Positions 39,601 to 48,295 of a stretch of DNA of 64,000 nucleotides are shown in pieces (position 1 is the first letter of the stretch; each line of letters opens with the position of its first letter). The stretch comes from Epinephelus fuscoguttatus. Taxonomy: Eukaryota > Chordata > Actinopteri > Perciformes > Serranidae. The notes under the pieces were generated by a model. The model worked only from the letters and a program-made list of their open reading frames with translations, ran no database searches and was not told where the DNA came from. The stretch covers positions 33,566,322 through 33,630,321 of the forward strand of contig NC_064753.1 of NCBI RefSeq assembly GCF_011397635.1, written 5' to 3'. A program made the position numbers and the translations under genes.

Positions 39601-42600
39601 CTGGCAAGTGTCGCGGATACCTTCCTGCAGTCCACCCTCACTGTGCATGTGAGCCGTGCACGCACGCCCATGTGGATCGGCCTCTTTAGCGAAGACGTAA
39701 GTGTGCCAAGGAAGGGCTGCCTTTATTATAAGCCACTGTTTAAAAAAAAAAAATCTTTAAAAAAAATCTTTTTTTTGTGTGTGTGTGTTCAGGATGGGAT
39801 CCACTACCGCTGGACTGACCACAGTCACACTGTGTTCAGTCGCTGGTCCTCTGATGTCACCAGTGGCCGCTGTGTCTACCTGGACACCGATGGTTTCTGG
39901 AAAGCCACCGAGTGTGAGGAGGAGCTAGGGGGCGCTATCTGCCACAAGCCACACAGTGAGTGAAGATATGAAGTACAGATAAACAAAAATATGTATTGCA
40001 CCTCCGCGTGCAGCTAATTCCTGCTATCAATAGTGAACAAAACATTTTCTCCAGATTAAAAAAAAAATCCAAGGGCTTCACTCTTTGCTCATTCTGTCAT
40101 GAAAATTGGTTTATTTTAAACAGATTTTTGTGCCTTTGTTCAGAAAAGGGCTTATGGCTATTCCAGTTCACAAGGTTGAAAAGCTGTACTGTGTTTAAAT
40201 GTACTACTCTGTTGATAAGTCATCTGTGGTAACAGGATGTAGGCTGTTGTAGAGGAAATTTGGAAACGTAGAAAATAAAGCTGTGGCTTCCCTATTTGGC
40301 CCGACTGGCAAAACAAAGCACAAAAGACATTCTGGCGTTACTCCAGAAAGAGGGATTGTTGAGTTCTAAGTTAACAGAGTCTGTAAAAGTGAGATTCAGG
40401 AACACTTCTGTTCTGAAAACAGTTTTACAGAAGAAATAATAGAAACAGATTTTTTTATGCTTGAGTGAAATAATTAGGGAAGTTAATCCATTTTTTGTTG
40501 CTGTTGTTCCTCATGAATTAAGTCCTTGTTAAGTGTGTGTAGACTTCACACTTCAACAAAAGCACTTAACGGGTTTCATCTCCTCTAAAGTCCCTTCCTT
40601 TTCTGCTGGCATGTGTCACTGTTCTTGCAAATGCTAATATGTTGAAACCAAATTTAAACCTCTGTATTACAGACGAGATCATCACCACACCAGAGGATGT
40701 TGCAGTGAAGTGCCCCCACAAGATTAATGGTCCAAACTGGATCCCCTTCAAGAACAACTGCTACTCCTTCCAGCTGGTCGCCACCAGATGGCAACAGTTT
40801 GACCAAGGGCAGATTCAAGATACCTGCAGAAAATTTCGTAAGAATTTCTGGGCACGTTAGTCTGACTCACAGGCTGTAGACTGTGAGTATAAGCCTGCCA
40901 TTAGCTGCCTAATTCAGGCGTATCTCTCCTCCCCTTCTGCTATCTGCACGTCACAGCTATCAAAATCCCCATCGCTACATGAAACAAGCCAAACCTATCT
41001 CCACACTTTGTTTTAAAGCTGTGCATGAACTCCCAACTCTTTATAACAGGCTGATGTTGCTTCAGTTGTTAATGGTGATGCCTTTATGTTTCAGATGCAG
41101 GTGCAGACATCCTAACCATCCGAAATAAAGAGGAGAACGAGTTTATAAAGCAGCAGCTCATACCGTTTCAGACCTTGGCCCAGTTTGTCTGGCTGGGGCT
41201 GTACAAAGATAACAACGGTGAGCACTTTAATGGACATCTGTGTCAGTTTTTTCAGTTGTTTTTTTAAGATGTAGTTGGTGTGTTATGTAATAGAGGGGCA
41301 ACACATTTTTCTGCTGATAATCCTAATAGCTAAACTGAAGGTATTGGCCATTATTGATCTGATAACAGGGATTTTTCTCCTTCAGACAGCTGCGTCAGAT
41401 CATAACCGGTACCATCACAGAGCTCATTGACCTTAATTTGTATGGATGATAGGAGGTGCTGCTAGAGCCCTCTGATTGGTCGGTTATTCCAGGGGCTGGG
41501 TTAATATGGCACCAGGGATTTTTGCTTATACAGTATTTACCTGATGAAGTAATGAGGACTGAAACACCACAAAAAAGTGACAAGTGATTGACAGAATGAG
41601 GGATTTTTTTTGTTTCTTTCTTTTTTAAATTTAAAATCTTGTAATTATGCCAGGGTTAATAGTAATATTGTCCTGCTGTAGATAACCAGATGAAGTGGTA
41701 CGATGGCACAAATGTCCAATATTCCAACTGGGCAAAAGGCAGACCAGAAGTAGACAGACCATTCTTGGCTGGTCTCACCGTTGACGGCAACTGGATTCTC
41801 ATCTCAAGGCCGAGCTTATTCGCAGAGTTCAAACAAAGGACCATTGTGACCTGCAAACTGGACAACGGTTGGTGTTTCACACTTTACATCATAATTCATA
41901 TTTCTCTGTTCACCTGCCTTTACTGAAAATATTTTACTCGTCAAATGATCTTACACACGTTTTTAATCCTTCCTTCCCAAGAATTGAAACACGAGTACAA
42001 CAAGTCATCCTTGGATTTTCAACAGTACGGCAACTTAACTTACGAGGTTGTTACCCAAAAGCTAAATTGGCAGCAGGCTCTGAAAGAGTGCGGTCAGCGT
42101 GGCGGCCACCTGGCAAGCATCCACGATATCGAGCACGACGCACACGTGAAGCTCATCGCCAAGACGGACGGCTTCTCGCTGTGGATTGGCCTGTCGAACC
42201 AAGATGTAAGAAAAATCAAAATCTGAGCAAAAATAATTTACAAGCTTACACTGAGTGCTTCTCAAGTACCTCTCATGTGGATTTCTTTCACATGATGGCG
42301 CCTCATAATTTCACTTCACCAGATAGACTAACATAAGAGTCATTCTCTCCGTGCAGGTCAGTGGCTCAGCCTTTGAGTGGTCTGATGGAACAAAGTTTGA
42401 CTACAAAGCCACCATCTCAGACTCACAGGAGGGCTCCAGCTCAGACAAACAAGAGGCCAGCTGTGTGACTATAACCCCTGATGGAGCCTGGGCGAGGACC
42501 AGCTGTAATACGCTGGTAAACGGAGCCCTCTGCTACACCACCAGCATCACAACCGCCTCCCAGAGTAAGACACTGTGATTTATTTATAGACCGCATTGTT

Positions 42601-45600
42601 CTTCTTCCATCACCATTTTAGGTTGAAACAGATCTTTTGTGAAACTCTGTCCAGGGTGAAGATATTCAGAAACTCTGTTTTCAATGTTGATGTGTAGACA
42701 TGGAAATCTGAGTCTTTAGAAAGACGTCAGAGTGTGTGTGTGTGTGTGTGTGTGCTGTTAGTTCCTTTTTGTGAGGCGTGAAGTGACATTTTGTGCACTG
42801 GGAGACATGTCTAAAAATAGTGCTGGTTAACAGGACATTATTTTGGGTGTCTACAGGTCCTTAAAAAGTCCTACCATGTCTTAAATTGAATGGTACAACA
42901 GTAAGGCCTTAAAAGTCATTAAATAGTCTTAAATTTCAAATCAAATCAAATCAAACTTTATTTGTTTAGCACTTTTCTTACATTAAAAATGCAGCACAAA
43001 GTGCTTCACAGAATAAAAACAAACAAAAATACTACATACATATTGAAAAGCCGCCCCTCCCACCCCCACATATAAACACACACACACGCATGCACGCACA
43101 CACGGTCAATATAGTCAATAATATGGCTGGGCACTGAGGAACCAGGTGAGGATAGAACCACCTATGGGGAGCCATCCACACTGAGAGGCGCCACAGCCTA
43201 CGGCCACAGGGAACACCGCCACAGAGACCACCCCGACCCAGACAGACTGGGGTGGACTCCACACATGGTGCAGAGCCTCCCAGTCCTCTGGGCCTGAGGG
43301 ATCTCCAGGGTGACGTCCCCGCGGGCAGACCAGACACACCTCTCAGTGTGGAGGCCCCCCATGAGGAAACACTGGAGCTAAAAACTAAAAGACTAAAAGG
43401 CAATATGATAAGATAAAACAAGTATGAGATAAAATAATGATAAAATGCATAAAAATGTAAGATTAGAAAAAAATTAAGATTAAGATTAAAGATTAAAATA
43501 ATATTAATAATAATAAATAAATAAATAAATAAATAAATGAAGATTAGAAACTAAATAATAATAAAATGCATAAAGATTTAAAAATAAATCATTTAAAAGC
43601 ATTAGAAAGTAAAAATAACATATAATAGAAGAATTAAAAGAGTAAAAGAAATCAGTTAAAAGCTAAATTAAAGAGGTGAGTCTTGAGCCTCCTTTTAAAA
43701 ACATCAACAGTCTCTGCAGTCCTGATGTTCTCCGGCAGACTGTTCCATAAGTGAGGGCCATAATGGCTGATTGCAGCCTTCCCGTGGGTTTTTGTTCTGA
43801 CTTTTGGAATAATTAAAAGGCCGGTGCCGGAGGACCTCAGGATCCACGAGGGTTGATATGTTAAAAGCAGGTCAGATAAATGAGATGGCCCAAGACCGTT
43901 AAGACATTTAAAAACTAATAAAAGAACCTTAAAATCGATCCTGAAACACACAGGGAGCCAATGCAGCGATTTTAAAATCGCTGAATTTGTTTGGTCTTAA
44001 CTACTACAAACATTTCATCTAATTTAATTTATCCAGTCTTTAATTTCTTTTTGTGAAACTGAGTGAAGCCTCTCTAGGTAAAAGCCCACATTTCTAATGT
44101 TACAAACCTTTAAAAAACAACAGCTATACTGTCATTTTACGTCATACTTGCACTTACATGTAACTGTTGGCAAAATGTCGATTATGTAGACTTAACTCAC
44201 TCTAATGACCATATTCCTACATAAGACAAGACTTCACTCTGCACAAGACCACAGTTATACTTCTTTTTTTTTTTTTTAAGATATTTTTTGGGCCATTTTG
44301 CCTTTAATGGACAGGACAGGTAAGCATGAAGGGGGAGAGAGAGGGGATGACATGCACCAAAGGGCCACAGGCTGGATTCAAACCCGGGCCACTGCGGCAA
44401 CAGCCTTGTATATGGGGCGCCTGCTCTACCGCTAAGCCACCGACGCCCCGCAGTTATACTTCTTACCTACGATTCTTAGGTGAAACATGATTTGTCCAAA
44501 AAACTGGCTTAAATTTGGTAAAAATGTGTCTTGGACAGGTCTTAAAAAGCATTAAATTTAATTGTGATACCTGTAGACACCCTGATAATGTACAGCTACT
44601 CTTTCACTATATAGAGGAATAGAGGGTTCAGAGAGTGCGACTAACAGTGCTCGTGTGGACAGGAATGTCCTTAAGAACAAAGGAGGGAAACACCCCTGTT
44701 TTCAAAAATACCTGTGTCCGTGAGAGGCTGTAATTTGTGTTGGAGTGGCACTGACCGTCGTCCATTTTATCTCTGTGTTATTATAAATCAGGAGCCAGAC
44801 CGCAGGTTGCCCCAGCGGCCAATCGCTGCCCTCAGAGCGGCGGTGGGTCCATGTGGGTGCAGCACGAGGATCACTGTTACGCCTTTGACATGAGCTTCTA
44901 CAACTACAGCGTGTACAGCATGGAGCAGGCCAGGAGCATCTGTCAGAGCATGGGTGAGTTGTTGTTTGGTGTATTAAGGGTTATAATTAATATTCACCTG
45001 AAGCGACTGTAGTCTAATAATTGTTTGTTTTTTGGGGTTTTTTTGTTTTTTTTTTTGCTGCTGACAGATGCTCAAGTACTGACCTTAAAAACCAAAGAGG
45101 AGAACGACTTTGTGTCAAAGTACATGTTTGATGACCCTCTCATCACCAGTCGAGTGTGGCTCGACGTGGAGCTTGATAAGCAAGGTAAACCTCACAATGT
45201 GAAATGGAAGCAGGGCAGTAACACATTGTTGAGGATTTAGATAACATGACACTTCCAATCTACAGTTTTCAAATATTTAAATTATGATTATAATTATACT
45301 ACAGCTGTACCCAACTCAGTCTAATGTCAGTCGAATAAGATTTGGCTGTTCAATACAAATATTCGACTGTTTGTTATTTTTTTCCGTATATTCATGTGAT
45401 ATAGTAATCAAACCAAGTAAGCCCTCTGATCTTATGTTTATTAACTACGCTGATGATGGACCGGACATGTGCAACATTTTTTGCTGACACTAGATATCAA
45501 ACAAAAGCGAGAGACTATGAATTTTCTTTGAGCTGTATATTCACCACTTCTAAGCAGGCCATTCTCGGAACCCATCGACTGTATTCGGCGTCTGACTTCC

Positions 45601-46498
45601 GGCAGACGGCGATACAGTCTCTGGGGGCAGACCTCCGATTTTTTGACATTCCGGTTTGAGGAGGCAAATTTCCGTTTCCGACTTCCGTTTCTATATAAGT
45701 AAATATGCTGAACCACTGTGATGGATTCAGAGTTTTAAGTAGCTCAGATTTCTTTACTGTCATAGTACAAACATGCAACGAAATTCAGGTGCACCCAAGG
45801 TCCAGGCTCATATATAAGAATTATTAATAAATAGCATCAGCTTGATTACCTTAACGTGTTCTTTCGAGTCAGATATTACCCCTCAACATCATACAGAAAC
45901 ACATTATTTGTGACATTTGTGTTGTTAGACTGTGATGATGGATCCTTCTCCCTCTCATTATCCTCTTGATCTTTCTCTCAGGTAAACCTGTGTCCTGGCA
46001 GGACGGCTCGGCTCTGGCTTACTCCAACTGGAAGTCTGACCCTGGGGTTACTGTGAAGACGTCGGAGCCCTACTGTGCCGTCATGGTTGCAGGAGATGAA
46101 GGATCCTGGAAACTTGTCAGCTGCAAGAGCAGCTACAGTCGTGTTGTCTGCCAAACTGCAGCAAGTGAGTATGACGACTGCATTAAAGGAATGGTTTGAT
46201 ATTTTGGTAAATGTGCTTATTAACCTTCTTGCTGAGAGTAAGATGATAAGATAGGTGCCACAGCTATTATCTGTAGTATGAACTTTAACATAATGACAAG
46301 AACTTCACTTCTGCGTCCCCAGAGTCTGAAGGCTCACCAGTGGCGCTGGGTCTCTTCATCGTGGTCATCATCGCTCTCATTTTAGTCGTCGGCTTTATCG
46401 TCTACAAGAAGAAAAGAGCCTACTTCACTTCCACCGTCCGCTACAGGAGGACGTTTGATGACGCAGATGGCACCAGTATTATAACAGATGCTGACTGA
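15545..46498 (+). CDS. ly75: LY75 (DEC-205/CD205), ten-CTLD endocytic receptor, complete
   Basis: Type I membrane receptor for antigen uptake in mammalian dendritic cells. Thirty-five exons join in phase (5208 nt, 1735 residues; human about 1722): 15545-15641, 16906-17277, 21602-21775, 22092-22253, 23798-23917, 24648-24788, 26009-26212, 26315-26475, 26668-26775, 28102-28190, 28306-28475, 29408-29607, 31010-31152, 31796-31874, 32129-32200, 33587-33710, 34003-34038, 34254-34423, 36182-36235, 36387-36453, 36688-36824, 37516-37624, 37831-37991, 38939-39068, 39476-39696, 39793-39955, 40673-40837, 41095-41217, 41682-41867, 41982-42205, 42357-42564, 44792-44953, 45068-45184, 45982-46164, 46323-46498. 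Domain order: signal peptide, CysR (about 33-157), FN2 (158-214), ten CTLDs (215-1677), membrane helix (1684-1705), 30-residue tail. The ATG has A at -3. LY75-specific matches include LWKW-(S)-HRLFH-H, ERFCQ-LGAHL and LEWVCQIP-G. All introns look GT-AG except the one after exon 3 (GC-AG). The exon 20 start is the least certain border. Confidence 0.95.
16906..17277 (+). CDS. ly75: LY75 exon 2: cysteine-rich (ricin B-type) domain
   Basis: One 372-nt exon, phase 1 to 1, residues about 33-157. Key stretches [49 protein letters not shown] and ISNG-like VSNGKV match the CysR domain of LY75. Intron 1 (15642-16905) holds nothing I can assign. Confidence 0.93.
19070..19250 (-). mobile_element. L2-like LINE/SINE 3' tail fragment
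   Basis: The complement of 19075-19115 reads AATTCCCCTTGGGGTCAACA followed by AAGTATTTCTGATTCTG, the conserved 3' tail of fish L2-clade LINEs and their SINEs. The remainder toward 19250 is plausible 3'UTR of the same element. Confidence 0.6.
19650..20420 (-). mobile_element. Decayed L1/Tx1-clade LINE ORF2 fragment
   Basis: On the minus strand several short frames, interrupted by stops and frameshifts, resemble the C-terminal part of L1-type ORF2: [10 protein letters not shown], then [11 protein letters not shown], then [20 protein letters not shown]. It is oriented opposite to LY75 and has no intact frame, so it is a dead fragment. Confidence 0.6.
20605..21211. mobile_element. Non-autonomous DNA transposon with terminal inverted repeats
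   Basis: The left end AGGGTGTTATCACACTTGGT and the complement of the right end AGGGTGTTTTCACATATAGT match at most positions over about 22 bp. No coding capacity. Its right end was copied again by the tandem duplication at 21167-21545. Confidence 0.7.
21167..21545. repeat. 189-bp tandem duplication
   Basis: Copy 1 (21167-21355) and copy 2 (21356-about 21545) are nearly identical, differing at only a few sites (for example GTGATGTG versus GTGGTGTG, and ACATCCATG versus ACACCCATG). Each copy begins with TGAGTTCGGTTTGTTTAAAA, the right end of the neighbouring transposon, and continues into its flank. Copy 2 ends about 55 bp before the FN2 exon. Confidence 0.92.
21602..21775 (+). CDS. ly75: LY75 exon 3: fibronectin type II domain
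   Basis: A 174-nt exon encoding [15 protein letters not shown], then [12 protein letters not shown] and GHCL: the four FN2 cysteines and aromatic residues are intact. The reading frame forces the exon to end at CCT-G with intron start GCATGT, a GC donor, because the next exon (E-E-G-C-Q) needs phase 1 and any nearby GT would shift the frame. Confidence 0.92.
22092..24788 (+). CDS. ly75: LY75 exons 4-6: CTLD1
   Basis: Exons 22092-22253, 23798-23917 and 24648-24788, all phase 1. Landmarks: [62 protein letters not shown]. Residues about 215-355. No EPN/WND sugar-binding set. Confidence 0.93.
22930..23250. mobile_element. 321-bp GC-rich MITE in LY75 intron 4
   Basis: Termini AAGGCCAAAACACACTGG and CCGGTGTGTTTTGGCCTT are inverted repeats matching at 17 of 18 bases. 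The interior is unusually rich in CpG (GGCGGCGGCTTGACGCGCGT near 23010) compared with the AT-rich intron. No coding capacity. The rest of intron 4 shows no other feature. Confidence 0.85.
25236..25565 (-). mobile_element. SINE-like interspersed repeat (inverse copy)
   Basis: The minus strand carries a B-box-like GGTTCGAACCCAGGC, then GAAGCCCTTCTGTGTGGAGT, CATGCAGGTTAACTGGTGAC, TGTCTCTATGTGTCAGCCCT and AGCTGGGATAGGCTCCAGCC. A copy in the opposite orientation lies at 47350-47665. This is one of the most frequent interspersed repeats of percomorph fish. Confidence 0.75.
26009..26775 (+). CDS. ly75: LY75 exons 7-9: CTLD2
   Basis: Exons 26009-26212, 26315-26475 and 26668-26775. Landmarks: [67 protein letters not shown]. 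The donor of the middle exon runs straight into a TG-rich tract. Confidence 0.93.
26789..27552. mobile_element. MITE with about 110-bp inverted termini, LY75 intron 9
   Basis: The left end AATAGAGCTCGTAAGT and the complement of the right end AATAGAGCTTGTAAGT match. Similarity extends inwards: left GAAAATTATTATTTTCTGGT and right GAAAATTATTTTCTGGTTCC. It begins only 13 bp after the exon 9 donor. An (ATTGT)n run sits inside at 26975-27000. Confidence 0.75.
28102..29607 (+). CDS. ly75: LY75 exons 10-12: CTLD3
   Basis: Exons 28102-28190, 28306-28475 and 29408-29607, with the first cysteine coming from the end of exon 9. Landmarks: [71 protein letters not shown]. The last exon also carries a Pro-rich interdomain linker ([12 protein letters not shown]) and the start of CTLD4. 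Its donor is the first GT of a (GT)n(GTGA)n repeat. Confidence 0.93.
28537..29246. mobile_element. MITE with TTAAAG-GGACC termini, LY75 intron 11
   Basis: The left end TTAAAGAGGACCTGTTATGC and the complement of the right end TTAAAGGGGACCAATTATGC match over about 20 bp. No coding capacity. Confidence 0.7.
29608..29670. repeat. (GT)n(GTGA)n(GA)n microsatellite at the exon 12 donor
   Basis: The repeat begins with the very first intron bases after AAG, so the donor GT is the first unit of the array. The remainder of intron 12 to 31009 is unassigned; 29930-30700 resembles 38040-38180 in patches. Confidence 0.9.
31010..33710 (+). CDS. ly75: LY75 exons 13-16: CTLD4
   Basis: Exons 31010-31152, 31796-31874, 32129-32200 and 33587-33710. 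Landmarks: [61 protein letters not shown] (shown in pieces of the family pattern). The extra-small exons match the mammalian domain, which has a long loop here. Intron 15 contains a roughly 700-bp near-palindrome. Confidence 0.9.
32262..32962. repeat. Long near-palindrome (foldback element), LY75 intron 15
   Basis: The left arm (about 32262-32590) and right arm (about 32630-32962) are imperfect inverted copies. Matching pairs include TTTGCTAGAATCC, TCAAACTGTCAAACTAGGCA, GAGCCG-GGA-TC and AAACTGTC-CTA-ATCCACAC. The central spacer is short (about 40 bp). It looks like a foldback MITE; no coding capacity. Confidence 0.85.
34003..36824 (+). CDS. ly75: LY75 exons 17-21: linker and CTLD5
   Basis: Exons 34003-34038 ([10 protein letters not shown] linker), 34254-34423, 36182-36235, 36387-36453, 36688-36824. 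Landmarks: [57 protein letters not shown]. Exon 20 has two AG acceptors: at 36376 and at 36386. Only the second keeps phase with the exon 19 donor GG|GTATTT and the downstream frame, so I chose it. The domain is somewhat shorter than the human CTLD5. Confidence 0.8.
34460..35080. repeat. Dispersed teleost repeat, copy 2, LY75 intron 18
   Basis: Diverged match to 805-1130 (GTGATGCCATGGGGCCC, AAAAGACTTTTTCTCATAGA, CATAGGCCACTGAGCAACTT). Between 35100 and 36181 I see further repeat-like sequence, including GAGTAGCTCATGTTCACA shared with 61322-61340, but no exon. Confidence 0.6.
37065..37395. mobile_element. hAT-type MITE, LY75 intron 21
   Basis: Termini CAGTGGTTCCCAACTGGTC and GACCCACCAGTTGGGAACCACTG (complementary) are the classic hAT-type ends. 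Flanks TTGCAGAG and GTGAAAAG could be a badly decayed 8-bp target duplication. The 331-bp element has no coding capacity. Confidence 0.85.
37516..39068 (+). CDS. ly75: LY75 exons 22-24: CTLD6
   Basis: Exons 37516-37624, 37831-37991 and 38939-39068; the first part of the domain is in exon 21. Landmarks: [79 protein letters not shown]. Confidence 0.92.
39476..39955 (+). CDS. ly75: LY75 exons 25-26: CTLD7
   Basis: Exons 39476-39696 and 39793-39955. Landmarks: [66 protein letters not shown]. The two-exon layout equals that of PLA2R1 CTLD7 and LY75 CTLD9. The acceptor of the second exon lies directly after a T-rich and GT-rich tract. Confidence 0.93.
40673..41867 (+). CDS. ly75: LY75 exons 27-29: CTLD8
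   Basis: Exons 40673-40837, 41095-41217 and 41682-41867. Landmarks: [79 protein letters not shown]. As in mammals, the final part is irregular for a CTLD. Confidence 0.92.
41982..42564 (+). CDS. ly75: LY75 exons 30-31: CTLD9
   Basis: Exons 41982-42205 and 42357-42564. Landmarks: [79 protein letters not shown]. Confidence 0.93.
42731..42756. repeat. (GT)n microsatellite
   Basis: About twelve GT units in LY75 intron 31, upstream of the nested elements. Confidence 0.9.
42930..43988 (-). mobile_element. 5'-truncated L2-clade LINE (RT C-terminal end and 3'UTR)
   Basis: The minus-strand frame 43951-43652 (99 residues) encodes [20 protein letters not shown], then [15 protein letters not shown] and [14 protein letters not shown], the typical end of fish L2/CR1-like ORF2. 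A GC-rich 3'UTR follows (43100-43340), and the element ends in a (TTTGA)n tail at about 42937-42957. GTCTTAA occurs at both flanks and may be a short target-site duplication. 43495-43545 holds an (AATA)n run. Confidence 0.8.
44266..44450 (-). mobile_element. tRNA-derived SINE with perfect 14-bp target-site duplication
   Basis: On the minus strand the head reads CGTCGGTGGCTTAGCGGTAG (A box) and GGGTTTGAATCC (B box), ending in CCATTAAAGGCAAAATGGCC and a poly(A) run. CAGTTATACTTCTT is present identically at 44252-44265 and 44451-44464. Confidence 0.9.
44792..46164 (+). CDS. ly75: LY75 exons 32-34: CTLD10
   Basis: Exons 44792-44953, 45068-45184 and 45982-46164. Landmarks: [81 protein letters not shown]. 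Residues about 1524-1677. Confidence 0.93.
46323..46498 (+). CDS. ly75: LY75 exon 35: transmembrane helix and cytoplasmic tail
   Basis: Encodes KSEGSP, a helix from [12 protein letters not shown] to VGFIVY (1684-1705), stop-transfer KKKR, and a tail with [17 protein letters not shown] ending IITDAD, then TGA. Mammalian DEC-205 has FSSVRY (coated-pit uptake) and a downstream acidic EDE cluster (late endosomal routing). Here the first appears as F-T-S-T-V-R-Y with one extra residue, and the acidic cluster as DDAD. Confidence 0.93.
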
Positions 46499-47132
46499 GC
46501 TCGCTTTAGTAATCAGCCTCAGGGAGTATCGATGTGCCTTGTGTGCATTGTCGTACTTTTCAGCAAGAGCAGATGCAGCCTCTCCCCTTTTTTTAAATTA
46601 TTTATTTATCCTGCTCAAGCCTGCAAAAATTTCTAGAATGACGTGTAAAACTGTAAATATTGTTAGAGAATTGTGAATATCCGTCAATTCAGTTTCTTAA
46701 TTTGGGTTATTTTAGATTTTGTTTATTAAGGGCCCTGTGTTATACCTAATGTAAATACTGGGGCTGACGCTCTCTGGTAAATGTTGATCGTTAGTGGGAT
46801 GTTAAGTTTGATGTTATGTTTTCTTTGTTTTTGGGGGGGGGGGGTTAGATTGTAAAAAGATTTTGACTTGATTTACAGAAACCCAACAAAACACTCCCAT
46901 TCAGCCTTATGACTGGAGTTAAATTGCACTGATGTATGACTGACTCCAAACTATCAGAAACAAAACGTCCATTTACTGTTTTAAATCTATTTACATTACT
47001 CAGTCTAATCAACTGATTTTTCAACTGCTGATCACACAGTTACAACTAACCAATACATTAATAGACTTTTTAAAGGGCCAGTTCACCTGAAAATACAGGT
47101 ACAGAAAAAACTTGCTTTTCTTTGACTTGCAC

Positions 47133-47156
47133 GGTTAGGGTTAGGGTTAGGGTTAT
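47133..47156. repeat. Short telomere-like (GGTTAG)n run
   Basis: Between three and four perfect GGTTAG units in a row. It is too short to be a real interstitial telomere block. Confidence 0.85.
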
Positions 47157-47311
47157 ATAGTTTCTCTTTCAATACTCACAATACTGCCCAGACGTCACTA
47201 TCAATAGTTTCAGAGCTAATGTTCTCTCCCAAAGTACGACCCATAACTGTCTACCAGAAAAAAGAAGACACTACAAACTGTAGCTCTCATGTATGTCATG
47301 TAATTTACACT

Positions 47312-48295
47312 GACTATGTTTACATGCATACTGGTATTCCAGTATTATTCCAAATATGGGCGGTGAGGTGGTGCAGGGGGAGGGTTGGAGGAGCCCTTCA
47401 GTGTGGAGTTTGCATGTTCTCCCTGGGTACTCCGGCTTCCTCCCACAGTCCAAAGACATGCAGGTTAACTGGTGACTCCAAATTGGCCGTAGGTGTAAAT
47501 TTGAGTGTGAATGGTTGTCTGTCTCTATGTGTCAGCCCTGCGATAGTCTGGTGACCTGTCCAGGGTGTACCCTGCCTCTTGCAATGTCAGCAGGGATAGG
47601 CTCCAGCCCCCCTGCGACCCTCAAGAGGATAAGTGGTTACGAAAATGGATGGATGGATGGATGCTTAAGACATGATTCTGATTAAGATATGTGGGATTCC
47701 GGTTTAAGGAGCATTCTTTGGACATGTACAAAGCGCATTCAGAATATGCACCTCAACTGGGGGTTTTACCGCAGTGTGAGTCACATGGCCTCTTGTCTGT
47801 TTACAGTTAGCTCTATGTGTTGTCATGGATACAGTGTGCACAAACCAACTCACCAGGAGTTTGCAAGAAAGTTTGGTGTAGAGATGCATGCCCAAAAGAA
47901 AAGCCCACATTTGTGGTTGGAAGGAGAAACACACCTGCTTTTAAACAATATGAGAGACTTGGATATCAGCAGGTTTTTGGATATGGACAAATATGGCAAC
48001 GTCGACCTTTTTAAGAAGGTAGCTTAAGGGATGAAAGAGGAAAGCTGTGTTGACACAGTCTAACAAGTACATCACCCAGAGAAAACTCTAGTCCTAGTCC
48101 TATTTGATGTAAAGAAGCAGCTGTTCCACTTTCCTGTATTATGGCGTGAAAAACATGTTAGGGAGCGTTAATCGGAGTATGCACAGTCGCGTGTTAACAG
48201 AAAGATTAGTGTAATATTGATTTTCATTAGCCATGTAAACAGCTCAGTGGGAATATAGTCTTTTTCAGAATATTTTGTGCATGTGAACGTAGTCG
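47312..48295. mobile_element. Harbinger-like non-autonomous element with Myb/SANT-type fragment
   Basis: The left end GACTATGTTTACATGCATAC and the complement of the right end GACTACGTTCACATGCACAA match over 17 bp with two differences. The plus-strand frame 47689-48027 includes HLLLNNMRDLDISRFLDMDK and then NVDLFKKVA, resembling the N-terminal part of the Myb/SANT-like protein carried by PIF/Harbinger transposons. The frame is not a whole gene. A SINE-like repeat is inserted near its left end. Confidence 0.6.
47350..47665 (+). mobile_element. SINE-like interspersed repeat with (ATGG)n tail
   Basis: Same family as 25236-25565, plus orientation: GTGGAGTTTGCATGTTCTCC, CCGGCTTCCTCCCACAGTCC, CATGCAGGTTAACTGGTGAC, TGTCTGTCTCTATGTGTCAG, and an ATGGATGGATGG end at 47647-47662. 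It lacks the 5' third seen in the other copy and sits inside the Harbinger-like element. Confidence 0.75.

Larger units (their letters stand above)
42845..44582. mobile_element. Outer MITE hosting a LINE and a SINE, LY75 intron 31
   Basis: The left end GGGTGTCTACAGGTCCTTAA and the complement of the right end GGGTGTCTACAGGTATCACA share a 14-bp inverted terminus. Internal TCTTAAA blocks lie next to both ends. Inside are a minus-strand LINE fragment (42930-43988) and a minus-strand SINE (44266-44450). Confidence 0.75.

Noticed and set aside
43032..43421. 129-residue minus-strand frame
   Set aside because: Lies in the GC-rich 3'UTR of the L2-like LINE and shows no protein family motif.
44392..44450. 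tRNA gene suggested by A-box and B-box sequences on the minus strand
   Set aside because: The promoter boxes belong to a SINE with poly(A) tail and target-site duplication; the cloverleaf is not complete.
47133..47156. Interstitial telomere marking a chromosome fusion
   Set aside because: Fewer than four units; chance or local slippage is sufficient.
47689..48027. 112-residue frame as a host gene
   Set aside because: Lies between transposon-type inverted termini and resembles only part of a Harbinger Myb/SANT-like protein; treated as a relic.
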